Shown: piece after piece, positions 53,855-63,198 of the stretch
How positions within the stretch are numbered: the first letter of the stretch is position 1
Layout of the letters: each line of letters starts with the position of its first letter
DNA from: Burkholderiales bacterium
Lineage (GTDB): Bacteria; Pseudomonadota; Gammaproteobacteria; Burkholderiales; Burkholderiaceae_A
Direction: 5' to 3'
Assembly (NCBI GenBank): GCA_027486725.1
Contig: JAIXOP010000011.1
Coordinates: forward strand, 1-64,000
Length of the DNA stretch: 64,000 nucleotides
The notes under the pieces: generated by a model
Databases searched by the model: none
What the model was told of the DNA's origin: nothing
Seen by the model: only the letters and a program-made list of their open reading frames with translations
Program-made: the position numbers and the translations under genes

Positions 53855-55324
53855 CTAGACCCTCGCTGCCACGACCTGCGCGACCCGGGACGGCCCGAGA
53901 AGGGCAATCACCCGGTCGATGGCCGGCGTTTCGGTGCGGCCAAGCAGCAAGAGGCGCAGGGGCATGGCGAGCTGAGGCATCTTCAGGCCATGCGCCTTGA
54001 GCAGGTCTTTGAGCAAGGCTGAGACCTCGGCAGGCCCGGCCGTGGGCTGGGCAGTGAGGCCCGCAGCCAGGCCCCGCAGGGCGGCCATGACCTCGGCACT
54101 CTGGGCGCTGGCGTCGAAGGCCTCGGGGGAAACAGGCACATAAAACATCTCGGCCGCCTGGGCCAGCGCCACCAGGGTCGGCGTGCGGTCCTTCAGCAGG
54201 TCGCAGACCGCTGCCAATGCGGGGCCATTGCGCAGCGCCGGGCCGAGGCCGGCGGCCTCGAGTCGCGGTGCCACCAGAGCTGCCAGACGCTCGCCACTGG
54301 CCATTTTCATGTGGTGCTGATTGACCCAGAGCAGCTTCTCGAAGTCGAACTGGGCCGCCGACTTGCTGCAGTGGTCAAGGCCAAACCATTCGGTGAACTG
54401 CGGCATGGCAAAGAGCTCGTCATCGCCATGGCTCCAGCCGAGCCGCGCCAGGTAGTTGAGCAGGCCCTCGGGGAGGTAGCCATCGGTCTCGTATTGGAGC
54501 ACCGACACCGCCCCATGCCGCTTGGAGAGCTTTTCGCCGTCGGGCCCATGAATCATCGGCAGGTGGGCATACACCGGCTCGGCACCACCGAGCGCCCGCA
54601 GGATATTGATCTGCCGGGGCGTGTTGTTGATGTGATCGTCGCCTCGGATGACGTGGGTGATGCCCATGTCCCAGTCGTCGACCACCACGCAGAAGTTGTA
54701 GGTCGGGGTGCCATCGGCGCGGGCGATGATGAGGTCATCGAGCTCGGCGTTGGCAATCGAGATGCTGCCCTTCACGCCATCGTCCCACTGGACCACGCCG
54801 TCGTCGGGATTGCGAAAGCGCACCACGGGCCGTCCGTCGGCCGGGGGCTTTACCCCCGCGGCAGCAGCGCGCTCGGGCCGCCAGCGGCCGTCGTAGCGGG
54901 GCTTGTCGCCCGCGGCCTTCTGGGCCTCGCGCATGGCTTCCAGCTCGGCCGGGCTGGCGTAGCAGTGGTAGGCACGGCCATCGGCCAGCATCTGGGCGAT
55001 GACCTCGCGATAGCGCTCCATGCGCTGCATTTGGTAGAACGGCCCCTCATCGGGATTCAGGCCAAGCCAGGCCATGCCATCGAGAATGGCCTGCACCGCC
55101 TCGGGGGTCGATCGCTCGACGTCGGTGTCCTCGATGCGAAGGATGAAATCGCCGCCGTGGTGCCGAGCAAATGCCCAGGCATAGAGGGCCGTGCGGGCGC
55201 TGCCCACATGCAGATAGCCGGTGGGGCTGGGGGCAAAGCGGGTGCGGACACGGGCATAGCCCGGGGTGTTGCCTGGGGCGTTGCCTTGGGCGTCTTGGGG
55301 GGCAGCGGGAGCAAGAGAAGTCAT
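53855..55324 (-). CDS. gltX: Glutamyl-tRNA synthetase
   Basis: This is the class I synthetase charging tRNA-Glu. The HIGH-type motif is in [20 protein letters not shown] near residue 37, and the KMSKS loop reads [15 protein letters not shown] near 265. Length 489 is normal (E. coli 471). The N-terminal 25 residues are Ala/Pro/Gly rich and may not belong; an internal start is possible. It is first in the long minus-strand run ending at 36816 and divergent from the DUF2946 gene. Confidence 0.96.
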   Translation of the reverse strand: MTSLAPAAPQDAQGNAPGNTPGYARVRTRFAPSPTGYLHVGSARTALYAWAFARHHGGDFILRIEDTDVERSTPEAVQAILDGMAWLGLNPDEGPFYQMQRMERYREVIAQMLADGRAYHCYASPAELEAMREAQKAAGDKPRYDGRWRPERAAAAGVKPPADGRPVVRFRNPDDGVVQWDDGVKGSISIANAELDDLIIARADGTPTYNFCVVVDDWDMGITHVIRGDDHINNTPRQINILRALGGAEPVYAHLPMIHGPDGEKLSKRHGAVSVLQYETDGYLPEGLLNYLARLGWSHGDDELFAMPQFTEWFGLDHCSKSAAQFDFEKLLWVNQHHMKMASGERLAALVAPRLEAAGLGPALRNGPALAAVCDLLKDRTPTLVALAQAAEMFYVPVSPEAFDASAQSAEVMAALRGLAAGLTAQPTAGPAEVSALLKDLLKAHGLKMPQLAMPLRLLLLGRTETPAIDRVIALLGPSRVAQVVAARV

Positions 55325-55364
55325 GGTCAGATTTTACGCCGGCGCCTGTGCGACACTCCGCGCC

Positions 55365-55868
55365 ATGCAGTTCCACCGCCTGTCCCAGACGGAGCGTCAA
55401 AATGCGCGCCCGAGAGCACGCCAGAAAGCACGCCGCAGCCCGGCACTGTTGGCGCTGCTTGCGTTGATCTGGGCGGCCCTTTGGCCTGCCCTTTCGATGG
55501 CCACCAGCCCGGCCGCGGTGCAGAGTCAGCGCGGCCTTCAGGTGCTCATCTGCGGCCAACACGGAACCCGCTGGGTGTCGTTGGACGAACTGGATCTGGG
55601 GTTGGGGGATGTCGCGCCCATCGCCTCCAAGGCGGGCAGCGCTTCCGACGCTGCAGAGGATTCGCCCAATGTGCGAGGCGATGGCTACTGCATGGTCTGT
55701 GCAGGCAAGAGCTTGGGCACCGCCCATTTCCCATCAACGACCCACTGGATTGCATCGGCAGATCCAGTCGACGAATTTTCTGCAAGGCCCCTCCCGACCC
55801 CACGCGTCCAGCTTGCTGCGGGTCTGCCACCGCCCAGCACTGCACCACCCCACTTCTCGATCGAGTGA
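55365..55868 (+). CDS. DUF2946-family protein, probably metal-related
   Basis: The 167-residue protein has a hydrophobic N-terminal segment (LLALLALIWAALWPALSMA), then LQVLICGQHGTRWVSLDE and GDGYCMVCAGKSLG, the spaced Cys residues of the DUF2946 group. Members often sit beside TonB-dependent copper or siderophore receptors; that context holds here, since a receptor gene follows after 68 nt. The Cys-X2-Cys and His residues suggest metal binding, but no member has a proven activity known to me. The start is ATG 55365; a longer in-frame extension overlaps gltX and is unlikely. Confidence 0.7.
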   Translation: MQFHRLSQTERQNARPRARQKARRSPALLALLALIWAALWPALSMATSPAAVQSQRGLQVLICGQHGTRWVSLDELDLGLGDVAPIASKAGSASDAAEDSPNVRGDGYCMVCAGKSLGTAHFPSTTHWIASADPVDEFSARPLPTPRVQLAAGLPPPSTAPPHFSIE

Positions 55869-55936
55869 CCTAGCGCCCCCGCCGCGGCCCGATGCATGGC
55901 CGCCGGGGATTCGTTGTGCCCCATCGAGGAGTTTCC

Positions 55937-58150
55937 ATGCAAGTCCAGAAGATTTGCTTCGCTGCCGCCATTGCGGCCAGCCTTCTGAGCAGCCCCATCG
56001 CAGTCTTCGCCCAGGCCGGCATCTCCAGTGATCCACACCAAGACCAGCGCCTAGACCAAGTTCTGGTCTCGGGTTCCAAAGAAGCCACCCAGATCGAGTT
56101 CGTGCCTGCAGCCGCCCATCGGGTCGATGCCGAGACCATGGAGCGCGATCGCCCCAACTTCGTGGGCGAAGTCGCCAACCGAGTTCCGGGTGTTTACATC
56201 AACAACCTCGGGGCCGAGCAGCACATGGCCAGCATTCGCCAGCCCATCTCCACCCAGGGCGTGTATCTCTATCTTGAGGATGGCGTGCCCATCCGACCGG
56301 CCGGCCTCTTCAACCACAACCAAGTTTATGAAGTGAACCTGGCTGGCATCGGCGACATCGAGGTGATCAAGGGTCCGATGTCCTCGATTTTTGGCAGCTA
56401 TGCCACCGGTGGCCTGATGAACTTCCTCACCAAAGCACCCAGCCAAGATCTCTCGGGATCGATTGGTCTGCTCTACGGCGACAACGGCTATCGCCGTGCC
56501 GAGGTCGATGTGTCCGACACCTTCGGCGCCCACGGCCTTCGCCTCAGCGGCTACCTGTTTGACAAAAACGATCGCAACTTCGGTCACAACAACTCGGACA
56601 AGCAGGCCTTCACACTGCGGCACGACTGGGCCATCTCGAACAAGGCCAAGCTCAAGACCACCCTCACCCAGACCCAACTCTTCGCAGAGCAGGGCGGCAC
56701 ACTGAGCGAGGCAGACTTCAAGGCGGGCCGTCTCGACAAGACTCCCCAGACCTTCACCTTCCGCGATGTCGATGCCCTGCGGCTGACCTCGAGCCTGGAG
56801 GCCGAGCTCAACCCCGGTGGACTGACCAGCCTGACGGTCTTCGCGCGAGAGAACACCACCAACCAGGTGCCGACGTTTTTTCAGGTGACGGCCACTGCAC
56901 GGCAGCAAGGGAACTCAACGGTGCCACTGAGCAATGTCTGCACCAACGACCCCTCGGGTGCGCCCGCACTTTCTGGGGTTCCAACGAATGCACTTGCAAA
57001 TGAAGCCGGGCTGCGCTGCGGCCGCACCACCGATGTGTCGTTCGAGTCGCGGGGGATAGAGCTGCGCCACCGCCAGAACCTGGGCTCGGGGGGCTCCCGC
57101 GTCATCGGTGGTCTGGTCTACGACCAAGGCACAGTGGATTCGCTTGAAGAGCGCTACACCTTTCAATACGACCCCAACGGTCTCTACACCAACAAGAGCG
57201 CCAACATCGATGCCTACCGCAGCTACGCGGTCGACTTCGAGAATCAGGCCGCCTACCTGCAGGCCGAGATCGCCCTCACCGACACGCTGATGGCCATCGC
57301 CGGCAATCGCTACGATCGCGTGCAATACAACTACACGCGCCTGGGGCAGTTCGGTGCACCCTCGGCCAAGGATGGCTTTCAGGCCAACAGCCCCAAGGCC
57401 GGCCTGATCTGGAATCCCGAAGCTGGGCTTACGCTGTATTCCAACGTGGGCTTTGGCTACTCGCCGCCCGAGATCAGTGGCAAGTATGGTGGCGCCAACA
57501 TCGGCCTGCTCGATGACACGCGCTCGCGGAACATTGAGGTGGGCGGACGGGCTGAGGTGCCAGGAATTCGTGGTGCCATCGACTTTGCGCTCTACAGCCT
57601 GCGGCTCAGCGATGCGGTCTATTCGAGCGAGAGCAGCGCCAGCTACAACGCCGACAGCCGCCACCGTGGACTGGAGCTCGGCATCAGCAGCAAACTCAGC
57701 GCTGCCACCCTCGCTCGGGCCTCCTTCAGCCGCAGCCGTCAGACCTTCGAGTCCGAGGCCAGCAACTTTGCGGGTCCCGCCGCTGGCTCGCCCGGGAGCG
57801 CCGTGGTGGCTGGTCTTTCAGGCCGCAGCCTGCGCTACGCGCCTGACACCATCCTGAACCTGAATGTGGCCCACCGATTCGGCACCCAGACCACCCTCGT
57901 GGGTGAGATGCAGTACCTCTCGTCGTACTTCATCGATGAGACCAACACCCGCACCTACGGAGGCCACACCCTCTTCCACACGCGGCTGGTGCAGGCCCAC
58001 GGCCCCTGGGAGTTCTCCTTGGCTGTGCGCAACATCTTCGATCGCAACCATGCCGAATTCGCGAGCTTCGGATTTGGCCGCTCCAGCTTCAATGCCGGCG
58101 AGCCCCGCACGGTGTTGATTGGTGCCCGCTACATCTTCGGAGGCCGCTGA
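55937..58150 (+). CDS. TonB-dependent outer membrane receptor
   Basis: This 737-residue outer membrane receptor has a signal peptide ending in VFAQA, a TonB-box-like DQVLVSG shortly after, a plug domain (RVPGVYINNLGAEQHMASIR, then YLEDGVPIRPAGLFNHNQVY and IEVIKGPMSSIFGSYATGG) and a 22-strand-type barrel ending in an aromatic residue motif (GARYIFGGR). It imports a metal chelate or cobalamin-like ligand across the outer membrane; the DUF2946 and PepSY neighbours favour copper or iron, by inference only. The ATG at 55937 follows a GAGGAG-like ribosome site. Confidence 0.9.
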   Translation: MQVQKICFAAAIAASLLSSPIAVFAQAGISSDPHQDQRLDQVLVSGSKEATQIEFVPAAAHRVDAETMERDRPNFVGEVANRVPGVYINNLGAEQHMASIRQPISTQGVYLYLEDGVPIRPAGLFNHNQVYEVNLAGIGDIEVIKGPMSSIFGSYATGGLMNFLTKAPSQDLSGSIGLLYGDNGYRRAEVDVSDTFGAHGLRLSGYLFDKNDRNFGHNNSDKQAFTLRHDWAISNKAKLKTTLTQTQLFAEQGGTLSEADFKAGRLDKTPQTFTFRDVDALRLTSSLEAELNPGGLTSLTVFARENTTNQVPTFFQVTATARQQGNSTVPLSNVCTNDPSGAPALSGVPTNALANEAGLRCGRTTDVSFESRGIELRHRQNLGSGGSRVIGGLVYDQGTVDSLEERYTFQYDPNGLYTNKSANIDAYRSYAVDFENQAAYLQAEIALTDTLMAIAGNRYDRVQYNYTRLGQFGAPSAKDGFQANSPKAGLIWNPEAGLTLYSNVGFGYSPPEISGKYGGANIGLLDDTRSRNIEVGGRAEVPGIRGAIDFALYSLRLSDAVYSSESSASYNADSRHRGLELGISSKLSAATLARASFSRSRQTFESEASNFAGPAAGSPGSAVVAGLSGRSLRYAPDTILNLNVAHRFGTQTTLVGEMQYLSSYFIDETNTRTYGGHTLFHTRLVQAHGPWEFSLAVRNIFDRNHAEFASFGFGRSSFNAGEPRTVLIGARYIFGGR

Positions 58151-59749
58151 ATGGAAACCCGCCTCGACGCCGGCCAAACGGCCCCGAAGTCAATCAGCCC
58201 CACCCGCCGCTACCGAGGCCTCCACCGCGCCATGGCCTGGGCCGCAGGACTGGCCCTGGCCGCCTGGGCCATCTCTGGCCTGCTGCACCCCATCCTCGCG
58301 CAGTTTGGGGTGCAGCAGAAGACGATGAGGCCACCGGCGATGTCGGCGCTGCCCTCGACCGAGCTTCGGCTCGGCCGCGTTCTGGCCGAGGCGGGAATTC
58401 AGGAAGCTCAGGCGGTGCGCCTGGTGGCAGGGCCCAGCGCGGCCCTGCTCCAGATCACCACCTCTCAAGACCAGGAGCGGCGCTACTTCGCCCTACCCTC
58501 AGGTCGTGAGCTGCCCGGCCACGATCGGCAGCAGGCGGAGTTTCTGGCTCGTCACTACCTGAAGGCCGATGCCCCGGTGCGGGAGATGCGCTGGGTCGGT
58601 GACTTCAACCACGAGTACCCATCGGTGAATCGGCTGCTGCCCGTCTGGCGGGTGGAGTTCGACACCGAGGACCGACTCACCGCCTTCGTCTACACCGAGA
58701 CCAACACCCTGGCCTCCGTCACCAACAACACCAAGCGGACGGCGCAGACCATCTTCCAGTGGCTGCACACCTGGAGCTGGGTGCCCCAGGCCGGCGAGTG
58801 GGGCCGGGTGGTTGTGATGGCTGCACTGCTGCTGGCCGTGCTCGGCATGGCCTACTCGGGGATCCGTCTCTGGCGCGGTCTCGCAGGCCTGCGAAAGGCG
58901 GTCCGCCAAGCAGCAGCGGCAGCCGGGCGCGCCGAACCACGGGTGCCGCTCATTCGCCGCTTGCACAAAACCGTGGGCCTCACCCTGCTTATTCCCCTGC
59001 TGGCCTTCACTGCCAGCGGACTGTTTCACCTGCTTCAGAATGCCAACTCACCGCCAGAAAAGAATTTGCGGCTGCAGCCAGCAATCCCGATGCAGTCATT
59101 GGTGGTGGCGGAGCCCCGGAAGTGGCAAGGCATCGCGACCGCGCAGGGCATCACCCAGGCGTCCTTGGTTCAGGCCCAGGGTGGCGAAGTGCTGTTGCGG
59201 CTGCAGTCGGCCTTGCCTGCGGCCCCGGCGGGCGAGCACGATCACCACGGACATGCCAGCCGTCAGGCACGATTTGATGGCAAGCCGCAGCAATCTGCTG
59301 CCACATATTTGGTTGCCAACACGGGCAAGCTATGGAATGGCAACGATCGGGAGCTGGCCATTCAGTTGGCCGAGCGGCATCTGGGATTTGGGCGTGAGCA
59401 CTTCAACGACATCACCCTGGTGACACGCTTCGGCCCCGAGTACGACTTCCGAAATAAGCGGTTACCGGTCTGGCGCATTGGCTTTGCAGAGAGCAACCCT
59501 GCGGGGCTCCCCGCCCAGTGGGTCTTCATCGACACCGCGAGCGGCGTTTTGGCCGATCGTCTCCTCGCGGCCGATGTTCCCGAGCGCTGGAGCTTCAGCC
59601 TGCTCCACAAGTGGAACTTCCTCATGCCCATGATCGGGCGAGAGGGAGTGAACATCGCGACGGGCGTTGCCGCCGCGATGATCGCTGGCCTCGCCGCGGT
59701 GGGACTGCGGCTACGAAGCCGTCGGGGTCAGGCGAGAAAACTGGGTTAA
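58151..59749 (+). CDS. PepSY-associated membrane protein
   Basis: The 532-residue inner membrane protein shows the PepSY-TM layout: TM1 (AMAWAAGLALAAWAISGLL, about 28-47), a periplasmic PepSY-like region (GDFNHEYPSVNRLLPVWRVE), TM2 and TM3 (MAALLLAVLGMAYSGIRLW; GLTLLIPLLAFTASGLFHLL), a second periplasmic region, and a last TM near 500. A His-rich loop, GEHDHHGHASR, lies near residue 360. Such proteins accompany TonB receptors and often act as ferric or cupric reductases; the reaction here is inferred. The start abuts the receptor stop with no gap, so the two are coupled. Confidence 0.85.
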   Translation: METRLDAGQTAPKSISPTRRYRGLHRAMAWAAGLALAAWAISGLLHPILAQFGVQQKTMRPPAMSALPSTELRLGRVLAEAGIQEAQAVRLVAGPSAALLQITTSQDQERRYFALPSGRELPGHDRQQAEFLARHYLKADAPVREMRWVGDFNHEYPSVNRLLPVWRVEFDTEDRLTAFVYTETNTLASVTNNTKRTAQTIFQWLHTWSWVPQAGEWGRVVVMAALLLAVLGMAYSGIRLWRGLAGLRKAVRQAAAAAGRAEPRVPLIRRLHKTVGLTLLIPLLAFTASGLFHLLQNANSPPEKNLRLQPAIPMQSLVVAEPRKWQGIATAQGITQASLVQAQGGEVLLRLQSALPAAPAGEHDHHGHASRQARFDGKPQQSAATYLVANTGKLWNGNDRELAIQLAERHLGFGREHFNDITLVTRFGPEYDFRNKRLPVWRIGFAESNPAGLPAQWVFIDTASGVLADRLLAADVPERWSFSLLHKWNFLMPMIGREGVNIATGVAAAMIAGLAAVGLRLRSRRGQARKLG

Positions 59750-59761
59750 ACTTCCGAGCTC

Positions 59762-59836
59762 GGACGGCTAGCTCAGTGGTAGAGCACTGCCTTCACACGG
59801 CAGGGGTCACAGGTTCGAACCCTGTGCCGTCCACCA
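59762..59836 (+). tRNA. tRNA-Val (anticodon CAC)
   Basis: GGACGGC pairs with GCCGTCC in the acceptor stem, the D arm is TAGCTCAGTGGTAGAGC, the anticodon stem CTGCC/GGCAG encloses TTCACAC with CAC at the anticodon position, and the T arm holds GGTTCGAACC. CCA is encoded at the 3' end. It reads GUG valine codons. It starts 12 nt after the PepSY gene and ends 22 nt before the convergent sodC stop. Confidence 0.97.
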
Positions 59837-59858
59837 TCCCCCACCGCCCCCACTGCCT

Positions 59859-60419
59859 TCAGCTCTGCCGAATCACTCCGCACCCAGGTCGTGGGCCTGC
59901 GTTGCCGGTCGGCTGCGTCGTGTAATCGTCGGGATCGCGGTGGACGATCACGCCTCGCCCCACCACGCTCATGGGGCCCGCCGACACCGTCAGCTTCTTC
60001 ACCAACACGTTCACTTCGGCCACGCCGTTGGCATCGGCCCTCAGCGCCGGCAGGTCGCCCGCATGGTGGTTTCCTCCATCGTGTCTGCCGTGGGGAGACG
60101 CGTCGGGATTGAAGTGGCCTTTGGTCGCCATGCCGTCGCCAGAGCAGTCGGAGCCCTCGTGCACATGAAAGCCATGCTCCCGGTTTGGCCTCAGACCGGA
60201 GATTCGGCCGGTCACCAAGACCCCGTCGGCCTGTTGTTGGAATGTCAACTGCCCTTGGGGGTTCATGGATGCAGCGGCGGCCACCGAGGTGGGGGCGATG
60301 TCTGCGACGGCCTTGGGACCAGACGAGCCGCCCAGCATGGCGCAACCGGAGAGGGCGAGCAGACTGACAGCCACTGCGGGCCAGCCGACCATCGAACGAA
60401 TATTGTGTGAGGGATGCAT
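59859..60419 (-). CDS. sodC: Cu/Zn superoxide dismutase, lipoprotein type
   Basis: SodC dismutates superoxide in the periplasm. The 186-residue protein has a lipoprotein signal (VAVSLLALSGCAML), then the metal ligands in HGFHVHEGSDCSG, KGHFNPDASPHGRHDGGNHH and RGVIVHRDPDD, and the disulfide Cys pair (SDCSG and PGCGVI). I chose the ATG at 60419 (MHPSHNIRSMVGW); a longer open frame upstream is unsupported. It lies between tRNA-Val and the terC riboswitch leader, divergent from terC. Confidence 0.93.
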   Translation of the reverse strand: MHPSHNIRSMVGWPAVAVSLLALSGCAMLGGSSGPKAVADIAPTSVAAAASMNPQGQLTFQQQADGVLVTGRISGLRPNREHGFHVHEGSDCSGDGMATKGHFNPDASPHGRHDGGNHHAGDLPALRADANGVAEVNVLVKKLTVSAGPMSVVGRGVIVHRDPDDYTTQPTGNAGPRPGCGVIRQS

Positions 60420-60768
60420 GGGTTTCCTCCTGGGTTGGGACTTCTGCGAGGCAGTATGCATCTCAGGGCCGTTGCCGAGAAGGCGTTGAGGACCAAAGAT
60501 CGGGGAGCAATAACCAGTAGACCAACGCGTCGGGCGGCACCCAGCAGGCCCCAAAACCCTGTTGGCACGATGGTCTTTGGGTGCGGGTTTTGCTCGCCGT
60601 CGAGCTCTCAGGCACACTTCTCATTGAAGGGGAGTAGCCCTGCGCAGTTTCTGGTGGCCGTCATTCCGTCGGCGATATGTCGGCCGGCCCACCAGGCAAG
60701 ATCAGACTCGGTCTTGCGGCGAGACCTTCGAATTGTTTTCTCCCCAAAAATCTTTTCGGAGTTCTCTG
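60420..60768. other. sodC-terC divergent intergenic region
   Basis: These 349 nt separate two divergent starts. The riboswitch occupies 60621-60735. Between 60420 and 60620 I see no open reading frame worth calling and no convincing sigma-70 promoter. The sodC promoter (minus strand) and the leader promoter for terC should both lie here. Confidence 0.6.
60621..60735 (+). promoter_or_regulatory. yybP-ykoY (manganese) riboswitch upstream of terC
   Basis: The element opens with GAAGGGGAGTAGCC (60626-60639), the signature of the yybP-ykoY class, and closes with GGCGAGACCTTCGA (60718-60731), where GCGAGACCTT is the matching 3' signature. TTGAAGG at 60624-60630 pairs with CCTTCGA at 60725-60731 to form P1 (one G-U). 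It sits 34 nt before the terC start codon and should raise expression when Mn2+ is high. Nearby CGTCGG and CCGGCC stretches can form the internal helices. Confidence 0.88.
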
Positions 60769-61749
60769 ATGGAATCCTTGAGCATTGGCTCGGCCTGGAT
60801 GTGGGCCGGATTTGCGTTGTTCGTGGTCATCGCCTGCGCGGTCGATCTTCTTCTGCTGGGCAAAAACGGGAGCGCCAAGGTCAGCGTCGGCCAGGCTCTG
60901 CGCTGGTCTGCCCTCTGGGTCTTTCTGGCCATCCTCTTCAATGGTCTTCTCTGGTGGCTCGTAGACCAGGATGCTGGCCGGGCAGTGGCCAATCAGAAGG
61001 CCACCGAGTTCTTCACCGGCTACCTGATCGAGAAGTCGCTGGCGGTAGACAACATCTTTGTCTTCCTGATGCTCTTCACCTACTTCAAGGTTCCAGCCGA
61101 GCTGCAAAAGCGCGTGCTGATCCTGGGCGTGATCGGCGCCATCGTGCTGCGGGCCATCATGATCTTGATCGGCGCCTGGCTGATCAAAGAGTTCCACTGG
61201 ATCCTCTATGTCTTTGGCCTGTTCCTGCTGGTAACCGGAATCAAGATGCTGGTGTTCGCCGACAGCGAGAGCGACCTCGAGAGCAACCCCATCCTCAAGT
61301 GGATGCGTGGCCACCTCAAACTGACCCCGGGATTCGTGGGTGAGAAATTCTGGATCACGGACAATGGCGTCCGGGCCTACACCCCGCTGTTTGTGGTGAT
61401 GGTGCTCATCGGCATCACCGACGTGGTCTTTGCGGTGGACAGCATTCCGGCCATCTTCGCCATCACCGAAGACCCGTTCATCGTCATGACCTCCAACATC
61501 TTCGCCATTCTGGGTCTGCGAGCCATGTACTTCCTGCTGGCCGACCTGAAGGATCGCTTCCACCTGCTCACCTACGGCCTGGGCGTCATCCTGGTCTTTG
61601 TGGGCACCAAGATGCTCATCGTCGACGTCTACAAGGTGCCGGTGTTCTGGTCCTTGGGCATCGTCGCGGCGATCCTGACGGCGTCGATCGTGGCCAGCCT
61701 GCTGCTGCCTGCAAAGTCGGCATCCAAAGAGGTCGCCCAGGGCTCCTAA
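60769..61749 (+). CDS. TerC/Alx-family membrane protein, probable Mn2+ exporter
   Basis: The 326-residue polytopic protein has about nine TM helices and the conserved acidic motifs LIEKSLAVDNIFVFL and GITDVVFAVDSIPAIFAIT, which match TerC/Alx. Members of the family export Mn2+ (Alx in E. coli; TerC-type proteins in Gram-positives), and the upstream yybP-ykoY riboswitch supports manganese as the signal here. The ATG at 60769 (MESLSIGSAWMWAG) fits the family start. Confidence 0.92.
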   Translation: MESLSIGSAWMWAGFALFVVIACAVDLLLLGKNGSAKVSVGQALRWSALWVFLAILFNGLLWWLVDQDAGRAVANQKATEFFTGYLIEKSLAVDNIFVFLMLFTYFKVPAELQKRVLILGVIGAIVLRAIMILIGAWLIKEFHWILYVFGLFLLVTGIKMLVFADSESDLESNPILKWMRGHLKLTPGFVGEKFWITDNGVRAYTPLFVVMVLIGITDVVFAVDSIPAIFAITEDPFIVMTSNIFAILGLRAMYFLLADLKDRFHLLTYGLGVILVFVGTKMLIVDVYKVPVFWSLGIVAAILTASIVASLLLPAKSASKEVAQGS

Positions 61750-61775
61750 ACATGCCCTCCTAGGGAAGGGGTTGG

Positions 61776-61800
61776 GGGGAGACTTGGCCTGGGTCTCCCC
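61776..61800 (+). other. GC-rich hairpin downstream of terC
   Basis: GGGGAGAC (61776-61783) and GTCTCCCC (61793-61800) form a perfect 8-bp stem with a 9-nt loop. No T-run follows, so it is not a standard terminator; TACAAT directly after it (61801-61806) could be a -10 element of the next gene, but no -35 is placed correctly. It may stabilise the terC mRNA end. Confidence 0.4.
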
Positions 61801-61860
61801 TACAATCGGGCCGGAAACTGCCTTGCCATTCTCCCCACCCATTCCCACACGCCCACTTGC

Positions 61861-63198
61861 ATGCCTGACGCGACCAAACCCACGGTGGGCCTGCTCTTTG
61901 ACTACGAGTTCGATGCCCGCTGCCATGAGCGGCTCGAGTGCGATGGACTTGTCCAGTTTCGACGGCACGGGTTCAACATCTTTTCCTTCCCCAGCAACCT
62001 TGCCCTGCCCTTCTTCGGCTTCGAGGCATATTCCCAGCGGCTGATTCGGCGAGGCCAACGCGAGCAGTGGCAGGCCGTGCTCTCGCAAGACGAGACCTTT
62101 GGGGCGATCTTGGCCAGCCTTGCGGCCGAGGCACTTGGGCTGCCTGGAACTGCCCCCGAGGCGATTCTGGCCAGCCAGCACAAGCTCTGGGCACGACAGG
62201 TCATGACGCAGGCCTGCCCTGAGGTCGCTGTACCGGCGTCGGCGCTCGACTGGCGGCCAGGCGAGCCCGCACCGCGGGTGAGCGGCTTTCCTTTTTTCCT
62301 CAAGCCCATCCGGGCAAGCTTCTCGGTCTTGGCACGGCGAATCCACAACCAGGCCGAGCTCGACGAGCACCTGCAATTCAGCCTGCGAGAGCGGGCCACC
62401 CTCGGCTGGCTGGTGCGGCCCTTCGAGCAGCTCTGTGCCACTCGAATCCCCGATGCACCTCCCGCCCTGGGATTCATGCGCGAGCCCATTGCCGAAGGCC
62501 TGCAGTTCAATCTCGACGGCTATGTATTCGAGGGCACCGTGAACTTCCTCGGTGCTGTAGCGGCTGTCATGTATCCAGGAACCCAGGCCTTTCAGCGCTG
62601 GGAATACCCGGGCCAGGTCCCCGCCGACGCGCTGGCTCGGGCCCAAGATGCCAGCCGACGATTTCTCGCTGCGGTGGGCTTCTCCCACGGCATCTTCAAC
62701 ACCGAGTTCATCTACAACCCCCGCAGTGAGGCACTCACCATGCTGGAGTGCAATCCGCGGATGGCCTCACAGTTCAGCGATTTGTATCGGGCGGTGGACG
62801 GGATCGACCTGCACCGACTGGGGCTGGGGTTGGCCTTGGGCGACCGGTCCATGATCGCGCACCGCGAGGAGCCCAGGGGCCGACAGGCCTCGAGTCTCGT
62901 CTGGCGATCATTTGGGCTGAACGACACCCCACCCATGCCATCGAGGTCCCGCGTCGCCGAACTGCGTCGAGCGTTTCCCGATGCGGAGTTCTTTGTCTTC
63001 GATCGCGACCTCGATGAGCGCCGCAGGGACTTCAAGTGGCTGGGGTCGCACCGCTACGGCATTCTCAATCTCAGTGCCCAGTCGCCGGGGGACATGTTCG
63101 ATCGGGCTCAGCGGGCGGCGGATTTGCTGGGCTGGCCCAATGCACCCTTCTCGGAGGCCATCCAGGCCCAGAGTCCAACGCTGCTGGCCGCGACATAG
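61861..63198 (+). CDS. Stand-alone ATP-grasp domain protein
   Basis: The 445-residue protein opens with TVGLLFDYEFD, then a pre-ATP-grasp region with ALGLPGTAPEAILASQHKLW. The ATP-binding segment is FPFFLKPIRASFSVLARRI, and the Mg-site motif is TMLECNPRMASQFSDLY, as in biotin-carboxylase-like ATP-grasp ligases. The C-terminus has DAEFFVFDRDLDERRRDFKW. Such enzymes join a carboxylate to an amine or thiol, but I cannot name the substrate. It is not part of an operon on its strand, and its 3' end overlaps the convergent glycosyltransferase by 91 nt. Confidence 0.8.
   Translation: MPDATKPTVGLLFDYEFDARCHERLECDGLVQFRRHGFNIFSFPSNLALPFFGFEAYSQRLIRRGQREQWQAVLSQDETFGAILASLAAEALGLPGTAPEAILASQHKLWARQVMTQACPEVAVPASALDWRPGEPAPRVSGFPFFLKPIRASFSVLARRIHNQAELDEHLQFSLRERATLGWLVRPFEQLCATRIPDAPPALGFMREPIAEGLQFNLDGYVFEGTVNFLGAVAAVMYPGTQAFQRWEYPGQVPADALARAQDASRRFLAAVGFSHGIFNTEFIYNPRSEALTMLECNPRMASQFSDLYRAVDGIDLHRLGLGLALGDRSMIAHREEPRGRQASSLVWRSFGLNDTPPMPSRSRVAELRRAFPDAEFFVFDRDLDERRRDFKWLGSHRYGILNLSAQSPGDMFDRAQRAADLLGWPNAPFSEAIQAQSPTLLAAT

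Noticed and set aside
61776-61806. Hairpin plus TACAAT as a terminator or promoter
   Set aside because: No T-run follows the stem, and no -35 element lies at a proper distance from TACAAT, so neither call can be supported beyond a structural note.
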